Shown here: positions 1 to 12,776 of the stretch, piece by piece
Layout of the letters: every line of letters starts with the position of its first letter
Numbering within the stretch: position 1 is the stretch's first letter
Position numbers and translations under genes: made by a program
The notes under the pieces: model-generated
Database searches by the model: none
What the model was told of the DNA's origin: nothing
The model's input: the letters and a program-made list of their open reading frames with translations, nothing else
From: Proteles cristata cristata
Taxonomy: Eukaryota; Chordata; Mammalia; Carnivora; Hyaenidae
Assembly: GCA_017311185.1 (NCBI GenBank)
Contig: JAESUZ010000335.1
Coordinates: forward strand, 246,001-310,000
DNA: 64,000 bases
Direction: 5' to 3'

Positions 1-248
1 ACGCACTCAGCTTTCAAGTTCTCACTTTGTCCGCGTTCAGGATGCCGCCTGAAATTTAATCAGGAGCCACAGCACTCCAGGGCAGGGGACCGGTTTCTCC
101 TGATGCCAACTGCATCCCTGACGTACCACGAAACCCATAGGGAACTCCGTGTTGACACAAGACCAAGGCAATCCATCCAAAGAAAGACCTGCAGTTAGAG
201 ATAGGATCTGTCTAGAAAGCCGTGCAGTTAGAAAGGGGAGGATATACT

Positions 249-470
249 GGGGCGCCTAGGTGGCTTAGTTGGTTAAGTGTCCGACTTTACCTTGGGTCAT
301 GATCTCGCGGTTCGTGGGTTCGAGGCCCGCGTCAGACTCTGTGCTGACTGCCAGCTCAGAGGCTGGAGCCTGTTTCAGTCGGTGACTCCCTCTTTCTCTG
401 ACCCTCCACTGCTCACGCTGTCTCTCTCTCTCTCTTCTAGAAATAAATAAAAACATTAAAAAAAAAAAAG
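249..470 (+). mobile_element. tRNA-derived SINE, young subfamily
   Basis: The head GGGGCGCC is followed by the tRNA-like A and B boxes, GTGCTGACTGCCAGCTCAG, a (TC)n tract, CTTCTAGAAATAAATAAAAAC and a poly-A. It is a complete copy belonging to the commoner, younger SINE type of this window. I did not find a convincing target-site duplication. Confidence 0.9.
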
Positions 471-899
471 AAATGGGACAATCGAATCCCTCTCCGTCTG
501 CAGGCCGCGGTTTTTGCCTGGTCCAGTTACAGTCCTATGTTTAACCAGCTGCGCTTTCTCTCTGCAGAAGGGGATCCAGCAATTCCGCACCTCCACGTCC
601 CATCCGCTTCTATCTCCCCAAGTTCGCAACCGTGCACCTACGAGACTGTCTTCCTGGTAGACACCATCTCCTTTCCTCCCAGTCTTTTGGGGTTCAGGGT
701 GCCTTGGCTTCAGCCTTCTTTGTTTGAAAGATGTGGGTGAGAAGTCTGCAGTGCCCTACATCTCTGTCATGTTTTCTGGTCATGTCTCTCTATGTATCTG
801 AATCAAGGACGAATTAATAAGCCCTAGTAATAAATCACCAACTTAAGAGCACTCTGGTGTGGCTGTGTTCATGGGGCGTTGTTGTCAGTTGCTCAGGAA
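471..899. other. No gene or recognised repeat
   Basis: This is ordinary mixed-composition sequence. The short open frames have no recognisable domains and no coding-like context. Confidence 0.5.
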
Positions 900-1480
900 G
901 AAACAGAATTCATCCTCAGCACTTCCCTCCTCAACCTCTTTCCTGGGATCCATCCAGCAGCACGTGTCTCATCTCTGCCTCCAGCTTATGCCAAACCAGC
1001 TGGTTCCTCACCCCTTCTGCCTAGTTTCCCAGCTATCTCTCTCAAACCCCATGCTGCCTTTCTCTTCACACCGAAATCACAACTCATTCTTTTCACTGCA
1101 GCTAGAATGTCATCTAAAAATCAGTCCTGGAACTGAGGTGTCACTGCTCCCTCTTAAAGACTCCTATCATCTCCTCTGTACACAAATAATACACAGAACT
1201 TGTAATGTGACCCCTGACCTTGCTGGTCCTGCCCTGTCACCCACCTGATGACCTCTTTCCGTCTTTACGTCAGATGATTGGGACCTTCTCTTCTGGCCTA
1301 TCGACCTAGATCCACCTTTCGCAGACTCCACTTACAATGCTTTTCGTGTTCGTTCTTTACATGACCGGTTCTTGGTATATGCCAAAGCTCTCTCACCAAG
1401 AAACCTGTTTGGCCAATGCTCTAATCGAAATGTTGTACCCTGTGTCATTCCCTCTCAAAACTTTCAGAATTTTTATTCAT
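900..1480 (+). repeat. Possible ancient LINE-2 relic
   Basis: The pyrimidine-rich text resembles the 3' region of L2 elements in wording and order (a run resembling CTCACCCCTTCTGCC, then an accession of C/T-rich blocks). It is strongly diverged, so this is a recognition by general appearance only. Overlapping open frames here are incidental. Confidence 0.3.
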
Positions 1481-2737
1481 GGAATGTAACATAATTTGTA
1501 ATTAGACATGTACCCTTTACATTTAAGGTCTGGAACATCATGACAAGACGCAGAGTGCATGTTGGAGTCTCACTGTGTACTTGAGCCTAACAGCGCCCGA
1601 CACCTAAGGCATTCAATACGTACACCCACAATGCATGCAGTGGGGAAATTTGAAGTACCTCTCTGTCCGCTAGTCGACAGTATAGATTCGGTCTTCAATA
1701 AGGACTACCACCAGATCTAGCACTCACATATGAAAAATGGAAGGGGTCACATCCCTCAGAATAGAAGAAAAATGGTGCATTGGTGACACCTTATATGGTG
1801 TAACTTACATTTAGACTTACAGAAGTCACCACCCTTCAAATTCAGCACATAGGGCTGTAGTGGGAAATATGAGGAACCCCAAACAATACTAGTGTTTATG
1901 CACTAGTGTGAGGCATACTTTCTTCCACAGGTTTTACAGGCATTACCTATACACTCACACCAATCCTGAACGTCGATATTAAACTCACCATTTCGAAACT
2001 GGAGAAGTATACTCTGAGAGATTATTTGCCTATAGTCTCAGATCTGGTTGTCAGAAGTTGACGGAGCAAGGTCTTATTAAAACTCCCCAGGTTTGCCCAA
2101 TGTCATCTCTATGAAATTAGTAAAGCAATGGCATTTACTAATCCTCATTGTATTCTTCTCAAGAACCATAAGTGTATTTTGAGTGATAGAAACATAGAAT
2201 TCAGAAAGTGTCATTTTCTGAACCCATACCTGTGGCGGGAGAGATTTGGGGATATTTTCAAATAGCAAATTAAGCTAAGTTTGTTAATATACACGTCTGA
2301 CACAAATTATGCATTTGCTTTTGACCCACATGCTTGGGAAATGTATGTGGCTCCCTTACATGTGCCACTGAGTCAGAGCTGGCTGAGCCATCATTTAAGC
2401 ACGAGTCGCAGCAATAATGGTTCCTTTGGAAGTCTCAAATGCACTAGCATGTGGTAAAACCTTAAATATTCAGAGATGGAGCGCTGACAACGAGCGAAAC
2501 CCAAGGTGAACTGGCATGAACATGAGATGGACTTTGAAACTTCTTCAGACTAGGACGTTCTAAGAATCCTGGAAAGGAGAGAGTCTTCAGGAGAACAGGA
2601 GACCTGCCAGGTAATCCCGACTTGGGGAATGCCATTAGTTCTTTTCTCTATGAGTCTTAGGCCAAAGTTTTAAATACCACACACTATTTTACAGAGAAAT
2701 GATGCATTCTTGTTAGATGCAAGGGCTCTCCTCTAAG
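1481..2737. other. No gene or recognised repeat
   Basis: AT-rich unique-looking sequence. I see no long open frame, splice-flanked exon candidate or interspersed repeat. Confidence 0.5.
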
Positions 2738-2751
2738 AAGTAGGAGAAAAG

Positions 2752-2987
2752 AGGTGCGCCTGGGTGGCGTAGTCTGTTAAGCGTCCGACTTTCGCTTAGG
2801 TCATGATCTCGCGGTTTGTGGGTTCGTGCCCCGCGTCGGGCTCTGTGCTGACTGCCAGCTCAGAGCCTGGAGCCTATTTCATAGTCTGTGTCTCCCTCTC
2901 TCTGTGACCCTCCCCTGCTCACGCTGTCTCTCTCTCTCTCTCTCTCTCCTAGAAGTAAATAAAAATAAAATAAAATTTAAAAAAAAA
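2752..2987 (+). mobile_element. tRNA-derived SINE, young subfamily, with target-site duplication
   Basis: Complete copy with SINE head, A/B boxes, (TC)n tract and A-rich tail. It is flanked by a perfect 14-bp target-site duplication AAGTAGGAGAAAAG at 2738-2751 and 2988-3001, which fixes its limits and shows L1-type retrotransposition. Confidence 0.95.
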
Positions 2988-3001
2988 AAGTAGGAGAAAA
3001 G

Positions 3002-5120
3002 GAAGTACTATATGCACCTTTATATATTTTATTTATTCCATATAACTGCTTGAATGTGGAATTCCTTCTCCCCTGCAAGTGAATAAGCTACGGTCTGGAC
3101 AGTTTCATTAGTTAACTCATAATCACCCAGCCTGTAACTGGTCTGGGATTTAAACATACATTTCTTGACTTCAGATACATCTTTCTCTGGTTGTCAACTG
3201 TTGAGCATGAGAAAAGGAAGATCGGTGGACGTATCACCCAATGGGGTGAAGTGGAGAATCACAAGATTATGGAGTTAAGAGTTGTATAATTGACAGTGTC
3301 ACATTTACTTTAACATCCTTTACAGTGCCGAATGCTTCTGTATTTAACGTGTTAGTGGGATGATGGGTGAATGGATGGATGGGCGGGTGGTTCGATTGAC
3401 AGATGGATGAATGGATCATTCTGGGTTTTTCTTATTCCTTGTCTTTTCCATATTGAAAGACTACCAGTAGACAGCAGGCAAGTAGCCGTTAGCATCACAT
3501 TGTGTCTCTTCCCCTGAGCAAATGCACAGAGGTAAATTAGAAAACAATTTGTCACAAAATTTTAAATCACTTTTCTGGGAAGCTAAATACTTGAGTAGGT
3601 TTTCATAGGAGGTTCCATCCTGTGATGAAGAGGATCATCTCTTCATTTAATAAGGACCTGATCTATACAGTATTTGCAGCTGTTATGGTCAGGTGAATAT
3701 AAAGAGTACTGTACCTCTTTATGTTAGGGTGTTCCACTATCCTAACCGGTCCCCCTGTTTGCAAAGTACGACACCGACAATTATACCAGGGGAGAGAGTT
3801 TTCTTCCCTCTTTAACTCGGTGCCACAGATTTAATTCTTGCTAAAGCCAGTTACAAGGTGCCCAACAAATTTTGAAGGTTTCTCATGCTGGCTTCATGTA
3901 AGTGTCACCATTGAGGTTAATGGACTCTCTCATGAGATTAAGCCAGTATTATTGTTCCGAGTCCCAGAACTGTCTAATACAAAGTGGGTACAAGCAAGAG
4001 GGAAAAGAAATAACAACTGAGGCCGTCATTAGAATAGCCCCATATTCACAGTGACCGCCCTTGTAGTAAGCAGGGAAGGTGTCCTTGTGTATTCTTGTGA
4101 ACAGTCTGACACCACTAGACCTGTGAACATATGCGCCCCACCGCCTCTCTCTCCCCACAGTTTTTAATTTCTTCCACATCTCATGGTAGTCCTTATTAGT
4201 CCCAGGAGACTTGGTTTCCTCACTTGATATTTCTGTTTGGTCTCTGTAGAGTATTGTCCCTTGGCCAAGGAGAGACTTATTTTAAAATCTTCTCCAAGAG
4301 AGACTTTTAAATTCTGCTCAGAAAGTGCTTGGGAATGGAAATGAATCTAAATTGAGTCTTTATTTTTTTCTTAAAAATGTCCAATTACCACTTTGTGGAT
4401 TGTGTAATTAGTTATTCCTCTTAGTTACTAAGTAGAAACTGATATTCACAAAAAGAAATGGTTTAAGTGAAACAAATGGCAAAGCCTGTGGGTCAGGAGA
4501 CAAGAAAAGTAAACATCTCCCTGGAAAGAGTTCCAGCATCCCACCAATGTATCCTGCTAGCTTCTGAGCAGGCTGAGCATGTGGCCGTAGCTAAAGTGGG
4601 CAAGAGAGTGAGGGAGGCAACACCTTTTCAGCATCACATTCAGGGAAGGAACATGGTGACAAGAGGCATTTCCCATTGGAAGGTTATGCCTGCTTCAAGG
4701 AGTACATTAGGGAAATAGTCTTTTTAAAGGTAAGTCATTTGTGCAATTCAGGGTGAAGTTGGACGATGGACTACCTTGCGGTAAACTGAGTAGAATTCAC
4801 TTCAGAAAATGGGGGAAAAAAGTTCTTTACCATAGAAAATTACACTAAAATTGTGTGTGTGAGGGTATGCAAGTGAGCGTCTGTGTATGTATTGAGGGAG
4901 GGAAAGTAGTTGGAAGAGAGACAGGTAGAGAGGGGAGAGAGAGAGATTTTAAGTCCTCGTTAATAACAAGTACTCTTCAGAGCACAAAATATTACCTAAC
5001 TTAAATTCAGGAGGAAGCTATGTATCCCGAAAGTTATCCCAAATAGCCAATGATCAGACAAAGCCCCCCTCCATAGGTCAACCCCTTGGTGGACAATTGC
5101 TACAGATGCAACTCATGTGT
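3002..5120. other. Unique sequence; short simple repeats only
   Basis: No gene or interspersed repeat recognised. A short TGGATGAA-like simple repeat lies near 3358-3416. A GT/GA-rich patch lies near 4850-4945. Confidence 0.5.
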
Positions 5121-5124
5121 TAGT

Positions 5125-5575
5125 GCCCATCATGGGTGAAAAGTCTCTCCATAAAGATGGATCCAATCTTCATCCCTGTACCTAAAAATGTGACCACGTT
5201 TGGAAATAAGAATTTTGCAGACATAATTATCTTGAAATGAGGTCATCCTGTTTTGAGGGCAGGCCCCAAATCCAGTGATGGGTGTCATTACAGGAAAGGA
5301 AAGGGTATTTAAGACACAGTCATGGGTAAGGAGAGGATGGAGGCAGACACTGGGGTTAGGCCAGACCCCAAGGTTGGTGAGGGTTCCCGGCATCGGGCAC
5401 AACATGGAGGAGAGGCACGGAATCGATACTTCCTCAGAGTATCCAGAAAGAAAGGGTCCTGAAGACCTTTTGTGCGCCTGGCCTCTAGGACTGTGAGAGA
5501 ATGAATGTCTATTGGTTCACGCCACCCAGATTCTGTTCATTGGTGTCAGTAGCCCCAGGAGACTATCTCAGGCCC
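5125..5575 (+). mobile_element. Ancient LTR-like relic (MaLR/ERVL type, subfamily uncertain)
   Basis: The order of blocks matches an old mammalian LTR-type repeat: a GTGACC...TTTGGAAATAAG block, ATGAGGTCATCCTG, GGTGTCATTACAGGAAAGG, GGACTGTGAGAGAATGAATG, then CCACCCAG near the end. A second copy of the same family lies at about 10360-10800. The family name is from memory and unsure. Confidence 0.5.
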
Positions 5576-5723
5576 AAATCCCCAGAACTAAGCCTAAAAG
5601 TGAATATGGAAGGATGTACGGAAAATGCTATATTGAGACACTGCAGGAACGTGTTTCACCAGGGTTTATAGGGTACTTAACCGTGAATGATTTCTATAGT
5701 AGACATAGGAGTACGTCTAAATG

Positions 5724-5952
5724 GGGCACCTGATTGGGTTAGTCGGTTAAGCGTCGGACTTTCGCTTAGGTCATGATGTCGCAGTTCGTGGCTTCGAACC
5801 CCGCGTGGGCTCTGTGCTGACTGTCAACTCAGAGCCTGGAGCCTGTTTCAACCTGTGACTCCCTCTCTCTCTGACCGTACCCTGCTCTCTCTCTCGCTCT
5901 CTCTCTCTCCTAGATATAAATAAAAAAAACATTAATCATTAAAAAAAAAAAA
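5724..5952 (+). mobile_element. tRNA-derived SINE, young subfamily
   Basis: Head GGGGCACC, A/B boxes, (TC)n tract and poly-A. It is flanked by GTCTAAATG at 5715-5723 and 5959-5967 as a short target-site duplication; the surrounding bases also agree partly. The internal GACTGTCAACTCAG is a variant of the young-type segment. Confidence 0.9.
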
Positions 5953-5967
5953 GAATGTGTCTAAATG

Positions 5968-6740
5968 ATAGCAATAAGGTTTGAAATCTCTATGGCTTTA
6001 AAGCTAGAGGCCGGTGGAGAGACCAATGTTGCCACCCTTGGTTGAAGTCAGGATGCCTACCTAAGCCAATTAGGTTTCTATTGGCAGCAAAACCCTATAA
6101 GGCTCATGCGGACGGACAGTGATTGATCCCATGCCACCAGTAGCCATCCCGCAGGGCAAATGCTTCAAGTAGGTGGAGACTGGTGTCCACTTTTTCAGTT
6201 CAGGACTATACCCAGGCTAGGAACTTACTTCACCGTAAGAGGAGGACTGAGCCAAGAGCAACAGTCTTAGGCTCCAAAAGGGGACAATATGGGAATGCAG
6301 CCCAGTTTTTCACCTTCTACTTTATTATCTGGCCTTCGCGCTCGTATCAGGTAGAGAGCGGGCAGCCAAAGACTGAATACACTTTAAGGGATTGGATCAG
6401 CACCAGTGGAAATGAGGTTATGAGTGTAAGGTTCGCCTGGGGACTGACGGGCAGTGGGAGGAGGGTGATTCCCTCTCAGGGCTTCACAGCTATTAGAACA
6501 GAGCAGGAAGTAAACACCCACCAATGATGGCAAGGGTGGCCATTTTGAACATTAGTTCAGCATTATAGAATGGCACCGACGTCGAGAAGAAACCTCACAA
6601 AAGTGACCAGGAAAAAGCAGGCGGAAGAACAATGGTATTATTCACTACAGAAAACCCTAAGGGACCCTCAGATAAAAAAAGATGTGTGTGGCCCTTGGCT
6701 AATGGAAGCTAGAGTGAAAGGCCACAGTGAGCTCTCGCCT
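5968..6740. other. No gene recognised
   Basis: Open frames of 60-114 codons occur but none has a recognisable domain, a strong start context or splice-bounded structure. Treated as non-coding. Confidence 0.45.
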
Positions 6741-7425
6741 CACAATCATTAGGACAGCTGCTATAAACACACACAAACTCATACACACAGAGAGAAAGGG
6801 AGAGAGAGAGAGATGCACAAAATAAAGAAGCATACAAACAAGACACCATCCCAAAAAACAAAGTAAGAAGAACCTGTGTGGATGTGGAGAAAGTTGAACC
6901 CTTGTTCACTATTGGTGAGATGTAAACTGATTCGGTCTCTGTAGGCAACACTATAGCGCTTCCTCAGAAAATTAAGAATAGAATTCCCATATAATCCAGC
7001 AAATCCACTTGTAGGTTGACACCCGGAAACAAAGGAAAGCAGTGTTTTCAAGAGATATCTGTACACCAATGTTTTTAGAGGTATTATTCATAATGGCCAA
7101 AGGCAGAGGCAACCGAAATGTCCATTGATAGACGTGATGGATTAAAAAAAAAATGATACACACACACACACACACACACGGAATATTATGAATCCATAAA
7201 TAGAAAGGAAATTCTGACATGCGGAATGAGGAATTATCATCAAATGGGCACCGAGTCAGTTTTACAAGATGGAAAGAGTTCTGGGGTGGACGGTGATGAC
7301 AGGTCACAGCAAGGTAAATATACTCAATACCACTGAAGTGCTTGGTTAAAATCGCTATGACTGCAAGTACAGGATTTTGCCATCCACTATTGTTTGTGTT
7401 TTACTACAATTAAAACAAAAGAAAA
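6741..7425 (+). mobile_element. Old LINE-1 3' end (ORF2 tail and 3'UTR)
   Basis: The order of conserved L1 phrases is clear: GATGTGGAGAAAGTTGAACC, then GTGAGATGTAAACTG, a TTCCCATATAATCCAGC block, a TTATTCATAATGGCCAAA block, GAAATGTCCATTGATAG, then 3'UTR text with AAGAGTTCTGGGGTGGA. There is an internal deletion after the GAATATTATGAATCC region. The copy is too diverged to be active. It contains a short (CA)n at 7157-7179. Confidence 0.8.
7157..7179. repeat. Short (CA)n in an old L1 3' end
   Basis: About 11 CA dinucleotides following an A-run. Confidence 0.95.
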
Positions 7426-7639
7426 GCTCTGACTTCCTTCCCACTTCTACCTTGAACACCGACCCGCTCATCAACCTTATCCACACGTCCATACATGTGA
7501 GGGTAGGATGACCTGTGGAATGAGTTCACATTACATGCTGTTTAGTGAAGCATGGAGGTATCTGTTCCTATAGGACTAAATCTATAAAATGACTTGCCCT
7601 TTAACGTCAGGGCCAGATGGGTATCATAAGCCATCTGGC

Positions 7640-8430
7640 AGGAAAAAGAGAAAACTGAACTCAATTTGACTCCCTGTCTCCTTTGTACCTATCACCCCTT
7701 GGCCAGGTCTTGTTCGTTCTGCCTCCCTGGCATGGTGTAGATCTAAGCCTTAATCACCGTTCACGACTCTAGCTCAAATCTTCCAGATGAATTTGGCAAC
7801 AGTCTCCTCATTCATCTTGCTGCCTATAGCCTCACTCTTCCTAAGCTCTTCCCCAGGGTTGCCACAGCAATCCTCCCTAATAACAAGGCTGAGCGTGTCC
7901 CAGCTCTGAGAACTTTCCAGGAGTTGTCAACTGGATCCAGGATGTGCTTCCACAGGCTTCCATGGTTGAAAGTTTTTCCGAAGGCAGCCCCATTCGTGGG
8001 ACTAGCCTGACTCTCTACACTTAGCCCCTATCTTCTGCCAATTTCTACTTCCTGACAATATCTTACAAATGTTAACCTCCAGTAGTATTAGTAGTCATCT
8101 TCGGAACATGCTATCTCATGTTCATGTTTATTCCAATACGCCCTGCATCTGAACATGATCTTCTGACTTGCCAGCCTGACAGACTCTAGATACCTTTCTC
8201 AACTCAGCAAAGACCAGCGACTTCTTGTATCTCACCCTTACTCCTCCACTGCACCCTGAATAAATTTAATCGGTGCTCCTTTACTACTACCTCTTTAATT
8301 TACACACAATTCTATATTCACGCCACATGGTTTGGGGATTCATAGCTTTTATGTGCCTGAATTCTCTACAGAACTGTAGTCTCTTAAGAGGACTCCACAC
8401 TCAGTGCATGATAGTTGCTTCCTAAATGAA
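7640..8430 (+). repeat. Possible LINE-2 relic
   Basis: C/T-rich text ends in a block reading AACTGTAGTCTCTTAAGAGG...CACTCAGTGCATGATAG...CCTAAATGAA. This parallels the conserved L2 3' end (an 'actgtaagctccatgaggg ... gcctggcacatag ... aatgaa' pattern). Diverged; moderate-to-low certainty. Confidence 0.4.
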
Positions 8431-10350
8431 ACCTGTTACAGTTCAACCCATGAGATTGTCACAATGATAAGGTTTCTGAACACAAGTATGAATTAGATCA
8501 CAGTTTTATCTTGATTAAGTGGGCATAACTATGACTTTTTTTTTTTTTACAATTTAGTGACCATAATTATAGAAATCTTGTGACTCAAGGAATTTTTTCA
8601 TTTTCAAAGAGTTCCAGACCCAACCTTGTCCTGTTTCTCAGCTATTCATACCAAAATAAAGGGCCCTGGAGACTGAAATTCAGTATTTTTAAAACTCTCA
8701 CTGAAGGAAAACACTTCAAAACCCATGATATCCATGTTAAAACAACAATTCTGACTTTGTGTACTCATCTACGAGTGGGGAGTAACTTCCGATATACATT
8801 CCAGAAGATAGACATCTCAATACTATTTTTATTTTACCCGTTTAACCTCTGCGGAGGTTAAGCACAATGCTACATTCTCCTCTGCCCAATAAAATACTGG
8901 TCCACTTTAAGGTAAGAAAATAAGTCAGGAGTCAAAAGAAACTTGTACCTATCATAATAGGTCACAAAAGACATAGTGTTTACAATTTTATAAACATTGC
9001 TGAAGTCCCTTTCGGAGCATTTGACCTTTTATTCCCCACGTGGAATGATGTTTTCTTATGGTGCCATCAGTTTGAAAAATACCTTAAGCATTGTTTTCCG
9101 GAGAAGTGTGGGGTGATGACAGAGAGGGCTGCCTCGCTTTATGATTCAGATCTCAACTCTGCAGTTAGTAGTAACTCTAACCTTCTTTTTCCTGACCTGT
9201 TACTTTCTGTGATGGGTGGCAAATCATCCCTTTCAGGGAATATGCCACCTCTGACGTGTTGGCTTGGCTACAGATATTACTTAGTCTCCAAGCCGAAGTG
9301 AAGCATTTAGCACCCCTAGACACAAAACTCTCAGACGTCCTTTTGGCACTGTTGTATTCTGCGTAATGAACTGGGGCATCAGGAGGGACTGTCGGGAGCG
9401 AGCAATGATGAGGAAGATTCCCTGGGGAGGGTTGAATCTAAAAACCTTCACGTAAATCCTAAACGCCCTGTTATTTGTGAAAATATCAGCCGTTCTCTAT
9501 AAATTTAAAATGCTTTTATCTAAACTGTCAGTCCCAAACCAGACCTCATCTCTTTTTTACGATCACCTAAAAAACAGGTGCCTCTAACAGAGCAGAATCA
9601 CAGTGTTCTGTGACATCCCATTTGCCCGGGATACACCCTCATCTATTTCTGCATGATCTTTCTCACATGCCTCCTTCCCTCCATTTCTCCATCCCTTCCC
9701 GCATTGCCCCCAGATGTTATCTCCATTCCTCTACTCTTTCCTTCCCTTTAGAATGACCAGGACTCACCCTGGCCATGCTACGAATAGGAATGCAAGGTAT
9801 AGGAATAATCTTCACTAGCTCTCTTTCTTGCTTTCTGTGGCCGCTGTGCCAAATTAACCACCAGCGTAGTGCCTTCGAACCATGCAGAGTTATTCTCTTG
9901 CGGTTTTAGTGGGTCACAAATGCAAAAACACTTCTGAGACTAACATGTAGGTTTGGGTATAGCAGTGTTCCTTCTGGAAGCTCCACAGAGAATCTATTTC
10001 TTTTTTACACTCCCAGCATGCAATGGCTCTTTGTCCCTTCTCCCTTCTTCGAATCTCATCATTACTATGTCTGCATCTGTTATTCCGTCTTCTTTGCCTT
10101 TGACCCTCCTCTTTCCCTCTTATAGAGCCCCTTGTGATTACACTGGGCACACCCAGACAACTGAGTGTAATTTCCTAGCTCAGCAACAAAAAGCATATAT
10201 TTTTGACATAGAAAGCAAGATGCTTACATATTTTAGACATTAGGCTGTGAATGCGTTTGACAGAAGGAGCATTATTCTGTCTACTCAATGTCCTGAGGCT
10301 TTCTAGCCAAACATGATATTGATGACTTCCACCTTTCACTGCCAAAACGG
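8431..10350. other. Unique sequence, no gene recognised
   Basis: AT-rich to mixed composition with no repeat I can name and no convincing coding frame. A C/T-rich stretch lies near 9650-9760. Confidence 0.45.
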
Positions 10351-10359
10351 ACGGAGTGG

Positions 10360-10800
10360 ATTGTACCCCCCACCCCTGTAAAATTTATGTCCACATATGA
10401 GCTTGGAAGATGATATGTTTGTAAAAGTAAAGTTTAAGATGTAAACATTTCAGATAAAAAATATGTATATGCTGCCTGCGAGTGTGGTAAATCCATTATG
10501 CCTGACTTCCTTATAAAAAGAAAAGGTTTGGACAGAGAGACACAGGTTAGAAGGCCATGTGACACTGGAGGCAGATACAGGAGTGATGAAGCTACAAGCC
10601 AAGGAATACTGAGAATTACTGATGACTACTGGCGGCCAGAAAGAGCCAACATGTGGTTCTCTTCTAGAGGCTTCAGAGGATGCATGGGCCTCCCAAAAGC
10701 TTGATTTCCGAACTTTAGTCTTCTGAACAGGTGGAGAATACATTTCTCTTGTTTGAAGCCTCCAGTCTGTGCTACTTTGTTACACTGACTCAAGGAAACT
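10360..10800 (+). mobile_element. Ancient LTR-like relic, same family as 5125-5575
   Basis: Contains a run of phrases typical of this old family: AGAAGGCCATGTGACACTGG, GAAGCTACAAGCCAAGGAAT, ATGACTACTGGCGGCCAGAA, and a tail AAGCCTCCAGTCTGTGCTAC followed by TTTGTTACACTGACTCAAGG. It overlaps incidental open frames on both strands. Confidence 0.55.
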
Positions 10801-11014
10801 CAGGGAGATGTGTTGAAAAAGAGGCACTTGATTCGGTTCAAGGGCTCGGTTTTTACTAGGAGACATTCTGACATGGCAGCTGGCCAATTGCTAAATGCTT
10901 TCTTTTCCTGTGCGGTATGTACAAGGATCGTTGTAGATGAGTGGCTCTGTGCCTGGGCCTTCTTCATATGAGGACCTCATATTGTCTTCTAGCACATAAG
11001 GAGACAAGAGCATC

Positions 11015-11110
11015 TAGGTCAGGAACCAGCAAACAATTCTGTAAAGGGACAGATGGTATATATTTTAGGCTTTGTGTATCAAGAAGCAAAATCAAGCATG
11101 TTACGTAGGC
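11015..11110 (-). repeat. Possible ancient DNA-transposon-type relic
   Basis: The text GGAACCAGCAAACAATTCTG, then TAAAGGGACAGATGG and TTTTAGGCTTTGTG resembles the terminal part of a common old mammalian repeat. I recall it as hAT/Charlie-like but am not certain of the class. Low certainty. Confidence 0.3.
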
Positions 11111-11850
11111 ACTTGTTTTTAGGAAGAAAATTTTCATACGTTTTCTACTGAAGATTAAGAAGATAGTGATAATAATGTAGGGCACTGTTTGTAATAAGTC
11201 TGTAATGTAATTTCTTGTTCATCTCTATAATGGGAAGGAAAAGTCCTTTTCGGGTGATAACATTTCACTTACATGGGACGCAGATGTAACGGACGCATCA
11301 TCATTGCTAATGTTCATCTGTTAGTATTGATGTATAATGAGATTTTACCTTCCTGAGTATTTCACTTCAAAAAATGTAATTGCGTCTTTGGAAATGTCTC
11401 TTCACATAGAAGAGTACTGTCAAGCGCTGATATCAAATCGTGAGCATACAATTTTAACTGAGCATATTGATTGCTTAGAAGGTATTTATAGACTTCTATT
11501 AAGTTCTCTACTGATATTTGTCTTTTAGTGTATCGCTACTTGGTAGATTAATCACTTACAATTGAAAGTTAGATGGAAACTCCCCAACTGATCATTTAAA
11601 TGGATTATAAAGTATGGAAATCATTTTTCACTTGCATTTGGTCCCGAAACTGCACCTGAAACCAACGTTTGAACTCAGAAAATATATCCACTGCAAATTT
11701 GTATGGAAATGCAGATCTCAATTCTTGCCTTATCTTTTGACACCACTGTAAGTGAGTAAATCTGAGCCTCAAACATACAACTTGTCAAATTGACATACAG
11801 CAGTGTAGGTTTCCCATACGAGTGTTTTCTGGCCTTATGACATTAGTTTT

Positions 11851-11945
11851 TATTTTTTAACAGTTAATTGTCAAGTTGGTTTACATATAACACCCAGTCT
11901 CATTCCCAGACGTGTCCTCCATGCCCATCACCCCCATCCCCTCAT
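11851..11945 (-). mobile_element. Carnivore L1 3'UTR fragment
   Basis: Reads as the reverse complement of the carnivore L1 3' end: a T-rich start, TCAAGTTGGTTTACATATAA, CACCCAGTCTCATTCCCAG, then CCCATCACCCCCATCC. It is a very short 5'-truncated insertion. Confidence 0.6.
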
Positions 11946-12720
11946 TAGTTGGAATTCATTAAGAGGTGCCAGAAATGTAGCAGAAAATGCTTTTCAGAGT
12001 CAACTAGTGTTCGATAGTAGTGCCTGAAGGCAGTATTATTGGAAAATATTCAACCTTATCCCTGAGCTCACAAAATAGCAATGAAATTTTACCAGTGCCG
12101 TTGAACTCCTGTGTGGCACAAGTCAGGCTATTCAGGGTCGTTTCCTGGCAAAATTCAATGTGCCCAGCGATGGTTGTATCCATGGGAACAAATGACTTCA
12201 CCAGTGGAACTAGTGGATGGAGCTACACGTGATAGATTCAAATACGTTGGCAGAGTACCTGCTAAAGAATAACACAAGAAATAACCACAGGTTTTGAACA
12301 CTTTGCTTTCATTACGTTTCACTGAGAGGGTAAAAGTCCCAATCAGGTCATTTTCTACGGACACATTTCTTTGGCTGCTACAATCAATCACGATTGTCGT
12401 AACTCACCATTGGTAAAGAGCCTCCCTTGACTAACAGGTGGGTCCCTCAGAAACATTCTTTGGGTGCAGGGTCATTTTTATTGTTTTATTTTCGTAAGAA
12501 ATCCTTCTGTGATGGGAAACTCTTTTACGGCTTTCTAATTTTGCTAACCATTGTCTTTCGCTGTGCTAGGAACATTGTGATGATTGCTCTGTTGACATAT
12601 GTAATATTTTTTAGCATAACTACCTCATTGGACAATAAGTGGAATGCTTTCCTTCAAATTCTATATCAAAAGAATCCACACTCCATCATGACTGTTACTC
12701 GTGATCCTTAGACAAAGACC
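11946..12720. other. No gene or recognised repeat
   Basis: Open frames of 65-94 codons on both strands overlap one another and show no domain. Treated as chance frames. Confidence 0.45.
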
Positions 12721-12724
12721 TGAG

Positions 12725-12776
12725 TCCAGATCAGTAATTGCATAGTGAACCAACTGAGCCACACAGCTACCCTTCC
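12725..12776 (-). mobile_element. SINE fragment
   Basis: The piece AACCAACTGAGCCACACAGC is the reverse complement of the SINE head. Only the 5' part remains. Confidence 0.5.
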